Notes: a model not told the origin generated them from the sequence alone. A stretch of 64,000 bases of DNA from JAAYJR01 sp964611525 (GCA_964611525.1 CAZTAL010000067.1:1-64000), one strand, 5' to 3'. Shown: positions 15,994 to 25,342, counted from the first letter of the stretch. Numbers and translations: made by a program.

Positions 15994-18423
15994 ATGAGTG
16001 AAAGTTTAGATATTCATCTCGATCAAATAAGCAAATTAATATCAGATTTGAGAAATAGTGATATTGATATAGATAAACTGAGTGAATTAGATAAATCGCT
16101 GGAGTTGCTAAGTCATACAATAAAAACTTCTCATCTGGACAACTATAGTGATGAGTACGACACATATAACGGAGAAATAAGACAAGATGCTGTATTTTAT
16201 TTTGACAAAAATTATCGTGTGGTTCGTATAATAGGCTCTCCAGGGAATATTTTCGGTACTGCAGATAAAAACGGTCAGGTTCCATTGGTAAGTTCTTTTT
16301 TTACAAAAGATGATTTTAAATATTTCAGTGAAAGGACTAAAATGCTTTTAAAGTCTTATACCCCACAAATATTCGATTCCAAAATTATTTCCACTAACGG
16401 ACTCTTGTTGCCGGTTCGTTTCAGACTTGAGAAGTTGAGTTTTGACAGTGGTCGGGAAATGATAGCAGCCGGAATGGATTTCTATCATCAAAGTCCTGCC
16501 GAATTATGGGATTATCAGAAGATATTACTGGAGAACCTGCCAGGCATTGACGTTTATCTTTTTGATAATAATTTTACACATGTTCTTGCCGGTGGCAGGG
16601 AAAAGAAAAAATTGAACCTTACTAATGCCGATTTTACAGGGAAGACATTGTTTGAGGTATTCGACGAAAAAACCAGGAAGAGACTATATCCGTTTTACAA
16701 GAATGCACTTGATGGTAAAGTGTCAGAAGGTGAAGTCCGGATAAAGGAGCATATATATTCTGTTAGCTCATCTCCTGTGTATGGTATTAACAAAGAAGTG
16801 GTAGGGGGAGCACTTATTTCTCAGGATGTTTCTAAGGAAAAAGAGGTGGAAAGAAATTTGATAAAAGCAAAAAAAGATGCAGAAGCATCTGATAAAGCTA
16901 AGTCGGCGTTCATGGCAAATATGAGCCATGAAATAAGAACACCTTTAAATGCCATAATTGGTTTTACCGGATTGCTAAGTAAAACGGAGATGACTCCTAA
17001 GCAGAAAAAATTCAATAAGCTTATAAATCAGTCCGGTGAACATTTACTTTCCGTTGTCAATGAAATTTTGCTTCTGTTTAAGCTGGGACTGGGAAAAGTA
17101 TATATTGAAAAAGTGCCATTCAATACAAAAGAACTTATACATAACATTCATGAATCATTGTCATTCAGAGCTGATGAAAAAAAATTAAAGTTTATTACGG
17201 ATATGTGCGACCGTGTGCCTGAAATTATTATCGGAGACCCTTTCCGGATAAAACAGATTTTAATTAATTTAATAAGCAATGCCATTAAATATACTGCTGA
17301 AGGGAAAGTATCATTAAGTGTTCGCTGTGAAAGAGAAACAAAAAAGAAAGTTTTTTTGAGGTTTGATGTAGAGGATACCGGTATTGGTATTTCAAAGGAT
17401 AATCTTGATATAATTTTTCAGGAATTTGTCCAGAGCAGTCCGAAAAATGAGAATAATCGTAATGGTATAGGATTGGGACTTACCATAGTCAGGAAACTTG
17501 TTAATTTAATGAACGGCAGATTGCATGTTGAAAGTGAGTCAAATAAGGGTTCAAAATTTTCAGTGGTCATTCCTTTCGAAAAAGTTCAGAACAGAAAAGA
17601 ACATCTTCCTCGTAAGGAATATAAGATTGAATATAATTTATTAAAGGGCAAGCGGATCTTGTTTGCTGACGATGATGAAAATAATATTCTGCTGGGTGAA
17701 TCAATTTTAAACGAATGGAAAACTGAATATGAATTGGCCTATGACGGTCAGGAAGCCCTTAATTTGCTAAAAAACAAAAAGTTTGATATCGCCTTGCTGG
17801 ACATTCAGATGCCGGAGATGTCAGGTACGGAAGTTATCAGAAAGATCAGAAGACAAAAAGAAAATCCCAATCAGGATACCCCGATATTGGCTGTTACGGC
17901 TAATGTTATGGACAGTGATATAAAAAACTATATTAAAAGCGGTTTTGATGATTTTGTTCTTAAGCCATTTAGTGAGGATATGCTTTATAATAAGATATGC
18001 CATTTACTCAATATGAATTATAAACCACAAAATCAGGATAAGAGTCAAAGCAGTGATGATGAAAACAATGAACAGTCGCAATTATTTGACACCTCGATGT
18101 TATTGAAAACTGCCGGTAATGATATTGCTTTCTTTAACAAAATGATTGATACCTTTACTGATAATGCCAAAGAAACTTCAGAATGTTTTTGCCGTTTGGA
18201 AGAAGAGGGTAATTGGGAAGAGATAGCAAAAAAAGCTCATAAAGCAATTCCATCTTTTCGTTATTTTAAATTAAACACCTTGGTAACAGGTCTTGTAAGA
18301 TTAGAAAATATGGGACTTCGTGATAAAAATTATAATGGTATGGGGGCGTTGACGAGAGAGATATCCGGGGAAATAAACAAAGTTATTGATATGGCACAGC
18401 AACATAAAATTCGGGACAAATAG
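15994..18423 (+). CDS. Hybrid sensor histidine kinase with receiver and HPt domains
   Basis: A cytoplasmic multistep phosphorelay kinase of 809 residues, with no membrane segment visible. It has an N-terminal sensory part with PAS-like folds (about 60-285) and a coiled coil (about 285-305). The HisKA domain has FMANMSHEIRTPLNAIIGF and phospho-His312. The ATPase domain has ILINLISNAIKYT, DTGIGIS and GIGLGLTIV. A receiver domain carries Asp603 in LLDIQMPEMSG and the lysine in FVLKPF. A C-terminal HPt carries His749 in KKAHKAIPSFRYF. The sigma-54-type regulator starting 52 bases downstream is the likely partner, although it has its own promoter. Confidence 0.92.
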   Translation: MSESLDIHLDQISKLISDLRNSDIDIDKLSELDKSLELLSHTIKTSHLDNYSDEYDTYNGEIRQDAVFYFDKNYRVVRIIGSPGNIFGTADKNGQVPLVSSFFTKDDFKYFSERTKMLLKSYTPQIFDSKIISTNGLLLPVRFRLEKLSFDSGREMIAAGMDFYHQSPAELWDYQKILLENLPGIDVYLFDNNFTHVLAGGREKKKLNLTNADFTGKTLFEVFDEKTRKRLYPFYKNALDGKVSEGEVRIKEHIYSVSSSPVYGINKEVVGGALISQDVSKEKEVERNLIKAKKDAEASDKAKSAFMANMSHEIRTPLNAIIGFTGLLSKTEMTPKQKKFNKLINQSGEHLLSVVNEILLLFKLGLGKVYIEKVPFNTKELIHNIHESLSFRADEKKLKFITDMCDRVPEIIIGDPFRIKQILINLISNAIKYTAEGKVSLSVRCERETKKKVFLRFDVEDTGIGISKDNLDIIFQEFVQSSPKNENNRNGIGLGLTIVRKLVNLMNGRLHVESESNKGSKFSVVIPFEKVQNRKEHLPRKEYKIEYNLLKGKRILFADDDENNILLGESILNEWKTEYELAYDGQEALNLLKNKKFDIALLDIQMPEMSGTEVIRKIRRQKENPNQDTPILAVTANVMDSDIKNYIKSGFDDFVLKPFSEDMLYNKICHLLNMNYKPQNQDKSQSSDDENNEQSQLFDTSMLLKTAGNDIAFFNKMIDTFTDNAKETSECFCRLEEEGNWEEIAKKAHKAIPSFRYFKLNTLVTGLVRLENMGLRDKNYNGMGALTREISGEINKVIDMAQQHKIRDK

Positions 18424-18424
18424 C

Positions 18425-18456
18425 TTTGATTCCATTATATGTTTTAATTATTTTTG
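18425..18456 (+). promoter_or_regulatory. Promoter between hybrid kinase and response regulator
   Basis: TTTG (18425-18428), 20 bases, then TATTTTTG (18449-18456): a full match to the -33/-7 consensus, starting just after the kinase stop codon. Initiation would be near 18462, about 14 bases before the regulator ATG. Confidence 0.65.
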
Positions 18457-18475
18457 TTCAAAATCAATTATTTTA

Positions 18476-19825
18476 ATGGCAAGAATACTCATTATTGATG
18501 ACGATACATTTATTTGCAAGGCTATTCAAAAGCAACTTGTCAACAAAGGTTATCAGGCTGATGTTGCTTATTCGGGCATGGCAGGTCTTAAGATGTTAAA
18601 AAAATATCCATTCGATTTGGTTTTCTGTGATTTCAGGCTCCCTGATAAGGATGGGATGAGTATACTTCAGGAAATTAAAAGGATGGATACCGTTGTACCG
18701 GTTGTGATCATGACAGCCTATGCTGATGTTCGTGTAGCTGTAAACTCAATTAAACAGGGTGCTAAAGATTATATAGCTAAACCTTTACAGCCGGAGGAAA
18801 TTCTTAGTCTGGCAAAAAAATTCACTGAAAAAAATATCAAAGAAAAGCAATGGCAAATATCCGATGATTTTATTGTTGGTAATAGCCGTGTTTTCAATGA
18901 GGCAGTAAGATATGCCAGTAAGGTAGCCCCTACAGATATTTCGGTGCTGATAGAGGGTGAGACCGGTACAGGTAAGGAATATATAGCCAGGTATATACAT
19001 GAGCATAGCAGAAGAAGCAAAAAGTCCTTTGTGGCAGTTGATTGCGGAGCAATCCCTAAAGATTTGGCCGGCAGTGAACTCTTTGGTCATGTTAAGGGTT
19101 CTTTTACCGGCGCTGTTGCTAATAAAACAGGGGTTTTTCAGCAGGCAAACGGGGGGACATTATTTCTCGATGAAATTGGGAATTTGAGCTATGGTGTTCA
19201 GGTTCAGCTATTAAGGGTTCTGCAGGAAAAAATTATAGTCAGGATAGGAGAAAATAAACTACAGAAAGTGGATGTCAGGATAATTGCAGCAAGTAATGAA
19301 GATCTTGCAGAACTGGTAGATAATAATTCATTTAGAGAAGATTTATTCCATCGCATAAATGAATTTAAAATTATTTTACCTGCTTTACGTAATCGGACAA
19401 ATGATATTCCAGTTTTTGCCGAATACTTTAGAGAGAGAGCTAATAAGGAATTAAACCAGAACATAAAAGGATTCTCAGACGAAACGATGAAAGTTTTAGC
19501 TGAATACCCGTGGCCCGGCAATATCAGGGAAATGAAAAATGTGATTAAGAGGGCAGTATTGCTGGCAAAAGGAGATACTGTAAGTGTTGAGGATCTGCCA
19601 TTTGAAATCAGCTATGGCAATGAAAAAAAGAATTCCGGCAACGATATCAATGAATATCAGGGTAAGGGAAATATTCTTCAAGATGTTCTCGGCGATACTG
19701 AAAAGGAGATGATAATTAAAGCAATAGAGGATGCAGGATATAATAAATCAAAGGCTGCCCGTATTCTTAACATAGATAGGAAAACCCTTTATAATAAAAT
19801 CAGGCAATACAAAATAGAGATTTGA
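18476..19825 (+). CDS. Sigma-54-dependent response regulator (NtrC family)
   Basis: The 449-residue regulator activates RpoN promoters by ATP hydrolysis. The receiver domain (1-120) has the acidic pocket IIDDD, phospho-Asp52 and the lysine in YIAKPL. The AAA+ domain has Walker A GETGTGKE (161-168), the sigma-54 contact GSFTGA (208-213) and GGTLFLDEIG. The C-terminal Fis-type helix-turn-helix is KSKAARILNIDRKTLYNKI. An in-frame start at 18386 would overlap the kinase; MARILIIDDD at 18476 fits the receiver fold and the promoter position. Its target genes are not visible. Confidence 0.93.
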   Translation: MARILIIDDDTFICKAIQKQLVNKGYQADVAYSGMAGLKMLKKYPFDLVFCDFRLPDKDGMSILQEIKRMDTVVPVVIMTAYADVRVAVNSIKQGAKDYIAKPLQPEEILSLAKKFTEKNIKEKQWQISDDFIVGNSRVFNEAVRYASKVAPTDISVLIEGETGTGKEYIARYIHEHSRRSKKSFVAVDCGAIPKDLAGSELFGHVKGSFTGAVANKTGVFQQANGGTLFLDEIGNLSYGVQVQLLRVLQEKIIVRIGENKLQKVDVRIIAASNEDLAELVDNNSFREDLFHRINEFKIILPALRNRTNDIPVFAEYFRERANKELNQNIKGFSDETMKVLAEYPWPGNIREMKNVIKRAVLLAKGDTVSVEDLPFEISYGNEKKNSGNDINEYQGKGNILQDVLGDTEKEMIIKAIEDAGYNKSKAARILNIDRKTLYNKIRQYKIEI

Positions 19826-19924
19826 TCTTAAATATATAATCTTTTTTTAAAAAAATTGATAAATCCGGGTTTGGAATAATAATTGATTTGAATATTAAGT
19901 AATCACAAACAGCAAAAGATAATA

Positions 19925-20323
19925 ATGAAGAACAATAAGAAAAAAGTACTTTTTATAGATGCTGACGGTGATTTTTTGGATCGGCTGAAGAGGGATTTAA
20001 ATAATAAGAATCTTGAAAATTATTTTTTTCCTTTTAATGATTTTTGGAATGCTCTGCATTTTGTTGAAAAGCAAATAATTGAAAAGAATAAGAAGTTGCA
20101 TTATATAATACTTGACGAAAAAATTATTGGCAGACAACTGGATTCGTCCCTTGAAAAAATTTCGGAATATAAAAACTACATGAATAATCCGGAGATAATA
20201 TTTTGTACTTCCCAAAATAATAGCGGGTTACGTAATAGAGTTATGCAACATAGAGTCATAACCGCTTTTCTGGTAAAACCTATACCTGAAGATTATGTCG
20301 AATTTCTCATAACAGGGTCATAG
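19925..20323 (+). CDS. Small receiver-like protein
   Basis: A 132-residue protein resembling a stand-alone receiver domain. It starts KKVLFIDADGDFLDRL, with the first acidic pair replaced by DADGD. YIILDEKIIG has an aspartate at the phospho-acceptor place, and the conserved lysine is in FLVKPI. The signal Thr/Ser position (IIFCTSQNN) is plausible. It follows the kinase and the sigma-54 regulator, so it may be a phosphate sink or connector in that relay. It is divergent enough that a non-phosphorylated role is also possible. Confidence 0.65.
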   Translation: MKNNKKKVLFIDADGDFLDRLKRDLNNKNLENYFFPFNDFWNALHFVEKQIIEKNKKLHYIILDEKIIGRQLDSSLEKISEYKNYMNNPEIIFCTSQNNSGLRNRVMQHRVITAFLVKPIPEDYVEFLITGS

Positions 20324-20357
20324 TGTAGAGCTGAGTTCCACACTATGTAGATTTTTT
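20319..20357 (+). terminator. Terminator after small receiver-like gene
   Basis: Arms CATAGTGT (20319-20326) and ACACTATG (20340-20347) pair, followed by TAGATTTTTTT. The left arm starts in the last codon region of the upstream gene. Confidence 0.7.
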
Positions 20358-20515
20358 TCCACATGATGTTTTTTGCTTTTTCCTTTTTGGAAAAATTAAC
20401 CTTCTGATATTTAATGTTTTTCAGCATTATATCATTGGAGACAGAACATTTGGAATGTTTTTTTCAGTATGCATAATATAATTAAATTATTTGTTAAACA
20501 TTAATTATTAATATT

Positions 20516-20830
20516 ATGAAGACAGGAACAAGAAATGCATTATTAGGATTTATTGCCGGAGCTGCGGCTGGAACATTAACCGGAATATTAATCGCACCGG
20601 ATAAAGGTTCTGAAACCAGGAAGGAAATTTCTAATAAGGTGAAAAGCGCATCCAAGGATCTGACAGATAAACTGGAGAAAAAAGTTGACAAACTCAAGGA
20701 TCAGGTAAATGAAGTTGTTGAAGAATTACGCGGAAAAGCAAAAAGTGCAGAAGATAAAGTCAGGGATAAGGTAGAAGAAAAAGCAAATGTTGTTGCTGAC
20801 AAGGCAGCTGCAAAAAAGGCTAAAGTATAA
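20516..20830 (+). CDS. YtxH domain-containing protein
   Basis: The 104-residue protein starts with a glycine/alanine-rich membrane segment (LLGFIAGAAAGTLTGILIAPDKGSE, about 9-33) with the GxxxGxLxAPxxG pattern of YtxH proteins. It continues as a long charged helix rich in K, E and D. Family members are often stress-induced membrane-associated proteins of unknown biochemical role. It starts a small cassette with a holin-like protein and a Usp. Confidence 0.8.
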   Translation: MKTGTRNALLGFIAGAAAGTLTGILIAPDKGSETRKEISNKVKSASKDLTDKLEKKVDKLKDQVNEVVEELRGKAKSAEDKVRDKVEEKANVVADKAAAKKAKV

Positions 20831-21029
20831 CCTGTTGTGCAGTTTAGGATATAATCATCGATTACCAGCATCATCGGGTATGGCTATAAAGATTATCCGT
20901 TAAGGCTCAGGGTGATATTTGGCAACTTGCTGAATGAGACTATATAACCTGGTAAAGTATAATTTTTGACTTCAATAATTTTTATCTATTCAGGGATATT
21001 TATAATGAACCTTATTATTTATAAAAACT

Positions 21030-21389
21030 ATGAGTAACGAATTAGTAAAGAATTTGGGAGAATTGAATGGTTCTGTGAAGAATTATGTGGAAGCGAGAAT
21101 TGACCTCGTAAAGTTATCCCTGTTGGAAAAGACCGCCAGGTTAATTACTTATTTGGTCAATTATCTGGTGGTTCTTTTATTTTTTATTTTGGTAACCGGC
21201 TTCGGTGTTGCAGCTTTTGCGATTTGGTATGGTCAGACTTACAATGATAATTATGTCAGTGGAATGCTCATTTCAGGGGGTATCCTCATCGGCATTTGTT
21301 TGATCTTTGTCTTATTACGGAAAAAAATAATTACAACTTCCGTAATCAGGAATTTTTCAGAAATATTATTCGTTGATGAGGAAAAATAA
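21030..21389 (+). CDS. Phage-holin-superfamily III-like membrane protein
   Basis: This 119-residue protein has a cytoplasmic N-terminal helix (GSVKNYVEARIDLVKLSLLEK) and two membrane segments (about 40-68 and 80-100). This is the pattern of the Bacteroidota DUF1469/holin superfamily III proteins, which sit beside YtxH genes and are not phage lysis proteins. It probably works with the YtxH protein at the inner membrane; the exact role is unknown. Confidence 0.75.
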   Translation: MSNELVKNLGELNGSVKNYVEARIDLVKLSLLEKTARLITYLVNYLVVLLFFILVTGFGVAAFAIWYGQTYNDNYVSGMLISGGILIGICLIFVLLRKKIITTSVIRNFSEILFVDEEK

Positions 21390-21396
21390 AGATAAG

Positions 21397-21627
21397 ATGA
21401 AGACCAAAACAATCAGAAATATTAGGGAATTAAGGCTGATGAAACAAAAGTTGAATTATCAGCAGAAGTTGTATGAAAAAGAGATAAATACTTCGACAGC
21501 TGATCTTATTGATAACCTGACCGACAAAATGAAAGAGGCAGCATTTGACCTTTCCAGTCGCCTGTTATTGCAGTTTATTAAATCTAAGAGAAAGATAAAA
21601 CATACAGAAAAACATGAAGAAGAATAA
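21397..21627 (+). CDS. Small hypothetical protein in stress cassette
   Basis: A very charged, helical protein of 76 residues (MKTKTIRNIRELRLMKQKLNYQQ...), with no membrane segment and no recognised domain. The ATG at 21397 is preferred because it lies 8 bases after the upstream stop and is preceded by a GAGGAAA sequence. The ATG at 21376 would overlap the holin-like gene. The position between the holin-like protein and Usp suggests a shared cassette function. Confidence 0.6.
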   Translation: MKTKTIRNIRELRLMKQKLNYQQKLYEKEINTSTADLIDNLTDKMKEAAFDLSSRLLLQFIKSKRKIKHTEKHEEE

Positions 21628-21646
21628 AACTTAACAGTGATAAGTT

Positions 21647-22513
21647 ATGGGAACAAATTTGTTATTACTTGATTCTTATAAAAATATTGAAGACCTGATT
21701 ACTTATTCATTTTCTTTCTCTAATAAAACAAAGCGGAGTTTGAAAATAATTTATGTCTTTGATTTCGAGTGGATGAGGCACTCTTTTATGGTCGGTTCAG
21801 TGGGACCGGTAGATACCAAGTTAGTTCCGGTTGAAAAAAATGCAAGGAAAGAGTTCGATGTAGCAGAATCAAAGATAAGAGAGGTTGCTGCCGGATACAT
21901 TAAAGAAAATTCTATAGATGTTCCATTTGAGATACATGTTTCCGAGTTAAACAGGATTGAATTAGTTAAAGATGAGGCTGAAAGTATTTCTGATCTTATT
22001 CTTTTAGTAAGTAATCATCAGAGTTATTCGGAGGCTTCGGGGGGACTGTTAGGCTACCCGAATCTTGTTGAACATGTTGATTGTCCGGTTTTCGTTATTC
22101 CTGAAAATATAAAGCAATCGGTTATGAATAAGGTTGTTTATGCATCAGGCTATCATCCTGAAGATTTAGAGTCCCTCCGACATTTGTCAGGATTGATGGA
22201 AAATTATGAGGATGCTGCTATTACAATCCTTCATAATGAAAAGGATCATGATTTCATGGCGAAATTGAAATGGAGGGGATTTATGGAACTTGTAAAGGAA
22301 GAAGTTGGAAGTGAAAATATTGAGTTTAGTCTCAGGTCAAAAAAAGACATGTTAAGTGCTATCGAAGAATATTCAAAAGAGAAGGATCCTGATCTTCTCG
22401 TTATCCTTAAAGAAAAAAGAGGATTTTTTGAGGAGATATTTAGCGCAAGTAAAACAAAGAGTGTCCTCACACATTTCCACAAACCTGTTTTGGTTTATCA
22501 CGAAAAATCTTAG
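21647..22513 (+). CDS. Universal stress protein family protein
   Basis: The 288-residue protein has two consecutive Usp-like halves. The first (1-150) has NLLLLDSYKNIEDLITYSFSFS and ends in CPVFVIPEN. The second (155-288) ends in KTKSVLTHFHKPVLVYHEKS. Usp proteins bind nucleotides or signal molecules during stress; the G-2x-G-9x-G-S ATP motif is not clear here, so ATP binding is uncertain. It ends the YtxH/holin-like cassette. Confidence 0.75.
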   Translation: MGTNLLLLDSYKNIEDLITYSFSFSNKTKRSLKIIYVFDFEWMRHSFMVGSVGPVDTKLVPVEKNARKEFDVAESKIREVAAGYIKENSIDVPFEIHVSELNRIELVKDEAESISDLILLVSNHQSYSEASGGLLGYPNLVEHVDCPVFVIPENIKQSVMNKVVYASGYHPEDLESLRHLSGLMENYEDAAITILHNEKDHDFMAKLKWRGFMELVKEEVGSENIEFSLRSKKDMLSAIEEYSKEKDPDLLVILKEKRGFFEEIFSASKTKSVLTHFHKPVLVYHEKS

Positions 22514-22531
22514 TCCAAAGAAGCCAGCCTG

Positions 22532-22564
22532 AAATAGTCTTTTAAAGGATTCTATTTTTTTTAT
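22532..22564 (+). terminator. Terminator after Usp gene
   Basis: AAATAG (22532-22537) pairs with CTATTT (22552-22557), with an inner TC/GA pair, followed by a run of T. The pepD gene ends on the other strand 85 bases further on. Confidence 0.55.
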
Positions 22565-22648
22565 TTAATAGTAAACTCACATTTTCCGGGCTTCACAAGC
22601 CTTGTCAGTGAATTTTCTAAACCAGACTCTCGACTTCATAGACAAGCA

Positions 22649-24103
22649 CTAATTAATACTTTCAAGAATATCAACCAGATGCTTCCAGAATTTTTCTGTA
22701 CTTTTAATATTTAACCTTTCATCGGGTGAATGAGCTCCGTATATGGTAGGTCCGAATGAAACCATATCAAGATACGGATATTTCTCAAGAAATAGTCCGC
22801 ATTCAAGTCCTGCATGTATGGAACAGACCACCGGCTCGACATTAAATAGTTTTTTATATGACTTAACGGTAGTTTTTAGTATTGCCGAATCGGGATTTGG
22901 TGTCCATCCCGGATAGCCATCAGTATGAATAACTTCTGCTCCCGCAAGTGTAAAAACAGAATTAACCATTTCTGCTGCATAATATTTACGGGATTCTAAT
23001 TCACTTCTCTGACTTGTGGTAATAATTATTTTTGCATTACCTTCAAATTTAACTGATGCCAAATTAGTTGATGTTTCTACCATTCCTTCCATGCGGGTAC
23101 TCATGGCGATCACTCCATGGGGACAACCAAACAGTGCGTTGATAAGATTTGTTTGGGTGTTAATATCAATAACAAAATCCGGCAAAGAAATATTTGAAGC
23201 TTTTAATTGCAAATATGGTTCGTTTTTTTCATATTCGAATTTTAAGCCAGATACAAGTTTCCTGAAATTTGATTTAAAGTTTTTTTCTTCATTTTCGGGG
23301 ATTACTATTGTTGCCTTCGCTTCGCGGGCAATAGCATTTCTCAGATTACCTCCATCAAAACGGGACAGGCGCATGTGGTATTTTTGAGCTGTTTTCCATA
23401 AAATACGATTCAGAATTTTATTGGCGTTGCCTCGGTTCTTATGAATATCATCTCCCGAGTGGCCTCCTTTCAGACCTGAAACAGAAAGCTGTATGGCTAT
23501 AAATTTATCGGGAAGCTCTTCTATTGTATAATTAAATATGGCTAAAGTATCAATTCCTCCTGCACATCCTATGAATATTTCACCTTCATCTTCGGAATCC
23601 AGATTTAGCAATATCGTACCTTTCATAAATTCCGGTCTTAGTCCGAAAGCACCGGTTAATCCGGTTTCTTCACCAACAGTTATAAGACATTCTACCGGTC
23701 CATGATTTATTTTATTTGATGTTAATACAGCCATTTGTGCCGCAATCCCTATTCCGCAGTCGGCACCCAGAGTAGTTCCGTTTGCCCTTATCCATTTGCC
23801 GTTTATAACCGGCTCGATTGGGTCCTTATCAAAGTCGAATACCTTGTCGCTGTTCTTTTCACATACTATATCCATATGAGTCTGCAAAATGACAGTCGGA
23901 GTATTTTCCCTGCCCCTGACTGCCGGTTTGGAGATAAGTACATTACCCGTTTCATCAGTTTTAGTGGCGAGTCCGTTTTTTTCTGCAAAATTCAACAAAA
24001 ATTGCCTTATCTTCTCCTCCTTTTGTGAAGGTCGTGGAACCTGACATATATCTTCAAAATAGTTGAAAAGTGGCTGAGGCTCCAACTTTGAAAGTTTTCT
24101 CAT
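22649..24103 (-). CDS. pepD: Aminoacyl-histidine dipeptidase (cytosol nonspecific dipeptidase)
   Basis: PepD is a zinc-dependent M20 peptidase that splits dipeptides in the cytoplasm. The 484 residues match the family length. Metal-site motifs are LQTHMDIVCEK (His and Asp), GTTLGADCGIGIAA (bridging Asp), VGEETGLTGAFGL (Glu pair) and NLDSEDEGEIFIGCAGG. The C-terminal GPTIYGAHSPDERL carries a further ligand His. It lies 4 bases after queA on the same strand. Confidence 0.95.
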   Translation of the reverse strand: MRKLSKLEPQPLFNYFEDICQVPRPSQKEEKIRQFLLNFAEKNGLATKTDETGNVLISKPAVRGRENTPTVILQTHMDIVCEKNSDKVFDFDKDPIEPVINGKWIRANGTTLGADCGIGIAAQMAVLTSNKINHGPVECLITVGEETGLTGAFGLRPEFMKGTILLNLDSEDEGEIFIGCAGGIDTLAIFNYTIEELPDKFIAIQLSVSGLKGGHSGDDIHKNRGNANKILNRILWKTAQKYHMRLSRFDGGNLRNAIAREAKATIVIPENEEKNFKSNFRKLVSGLKFEYEKNEPYLQLKASNISLPDFVIDINTQTNLINALFGCPHGVIAMSTRMEGMVETSTNLASVKFEGNAKIIITTSQRSELESRKYYAAEMVNSVFTLAGAEVIHTDGYPGWTPNPDSAILKTTVKSYKKLFNVEPVVCSIHAGLECGLFLEKYPYLDMVSFGPTIYGAHSPDERLNIKSTEKFWKHLVDILESIN

Positions 24104-24107
24104 GATA

Positions 24108-25319
24108 TTAAATATTTATATAAAGATTACTGTCTCCGTAACTTAGAAACCGAAAACCGTTTTTTAATGCAAAATCGTATACTTTTTTCCATTCATTACC
24201 TAAAAAAGCACTGATTAACAATAAAAGAGTACTTTTAGGTTGATGAAAATTTGTGATCATGCCATCTGTAAGTTTAAAATTATAACGCGGAATAATAATG
24301 ATTTGAGTATTAAACTGTAGTACACTTTGTCGGGTTCTTTCCATGTACTCCAGAATGTTTTCCATGGCATTGTTAATACTTAATGATCCTTTTTTTTCAT
24401 ATGGCTCCCATTGATGGACATGAAGATCTTTCTGCAGGATACTATGATTTTGAATTTTTAGTCCGAGCCAGTACAGGCTTTCAATCGAACGTACAGAAGT
24501 TGTTCCTACAGGAATTATTTTTCTTTTACCGGTAAGTATTTTTTCAATTACCGCTTTGGGGAAAAATACTTTTTCGGTATGCATAATATGACCTTCTAAT
24601 GTCTCTGATTTCACAGGTTGAAATGTACCTGCTCCCACATGAAGTGTTATTTCAGAGGTTTCGATATTTTTATGTGATAGTCCGGTCAGAATTTCTTCAG
24701 TAAAATGGAGTCCCGCAGTAGGTGCGGCAACTGATCCTTCCCACTTGGCATAAACAGTTTGATAATCATATTCATCTGATAGTTCTGTTTCCCTTTTCAG
24801 GTAAGGAGGGATGGGAATAACACCGTATTTTCTTATTATTTCGGCAAACGAAAAATCATTGTCCCAGCGGAATTCAATTATATGAATGTTATCTTTTCTG
24901 TCGACCTGACGGGCTGATAGTTTAGTAGGATTGCCATTAATTTCTATTACTTTTTGTAATACACCTTTTTTCCATTTCTTAGCATTACCTACAAGACATT
25001 TGAAAATAACTTTTTTCTTTTCTTTGAAAGCTATTTGATAATCATTTGGTTGCACGGGTTCAAGACAAAATATTTCGATTTTTGCTCCGGATTCTTTTTG
25101 GAAAAAAAGACGGGCATGAATAACTCGTGTATTATTGAATATGAGAAGCGAATTTTCAGGAAGATAATCTGATAAATTGTTGAAAGTATCCTTTTTGATT
25201 ATTCCTTTATGCCAGATGAGCAGATTGGAAGTTCCGCGCACGCCCTGTGCACGCTTAGCAATTTTTTCAACCGGCAGCGGATAATTATAATCATTGATAT
25301 TAATATTTTTATTTGACAA
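24108..25319 (-). CDS. queA: S-adenosylmethionine:tRNA ribosyltransferase-isomerase family protein
   Basis: QueA transfers the ribosyl part of SAM to preQ1-modified tRNA to make epoxyqueuosine. Family motifs are LLIFNNTRVIHARL, VAAPTAGLHFTEEIL, LHVGAGTFQPVKSETLEGHIMHTE, PVGTTSVRSIESL and MITNFHQPKSTLL. At 403 residues it is longer than E. coli QueA, with an insertion around residues 100-145. The start is a TTG at 25319; no ATG suits, and a -7 element lies just upstream. No other queuosine gene is nearby. Confidence 0.9.
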   Translation of the reverse strand: MSNKNININDYNYPLPVEKIAKRAQGVRGTSNLLIWHKGIIKKDTFNNLSDYLPENSLLIFNNTRVIHARLFFQKESGAKIEIFCLEPVQPNDYQIAFKEKKKVIFKCLVGNAKKWKKGVLQKVIEINGNPTKLSARQVDRKDNIHIIEFRWDNDFSFAEIIRKYGVIPIPPYLKRETELSDEYDYQTVYAKWEGSVAAPTAGLHFTEEILTGLSHKNIETSEITLHVGAGTFQPVKSETLEGHIMHTEKVFFPKAVIEKILTGKRKIIPVGTTSVRSIESLYWLGLKIQNHSILQKDLHVHQWEPYEKKGSLSINNAMENILEYMERTRQSVLQFNTQIIIIPRYNFKLTDGMITNFHQPKSTLLLLISAFLGNEWKKVYDFALKNGFRFLSYGDSNLYINI

Positions 25320-25334
25320 GGATTATTTTTTTTG

Positions 25335-25342
25335 CAAAATTA
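25335..25342 (-). promoter_or_regulatory. -7 element candidate for queA-pepD
   Basis: TAATTTTG on the minus strand fits TAnnTTTG, giving a very short leader before the TTG start. No -33 partner is clear. The rest of 25343-25586 is AT-rich, with no gene seen. Confidence 0.4.

Noticed and set aside
18386..18475. Start of the sigma-54 regulator at 18386
   Set aside because: The 30 extra residues overlap the kinase gene and do not belong to a receiver domain; ATG 18476 and the promoter fit better.
21030..21389. Holin-like protein as sign of a prophage
   Set aside because: There is no integrase, terminase, capsid or lysin gene nearby, and this holin superfamily is common in bacterial stress cassettes.
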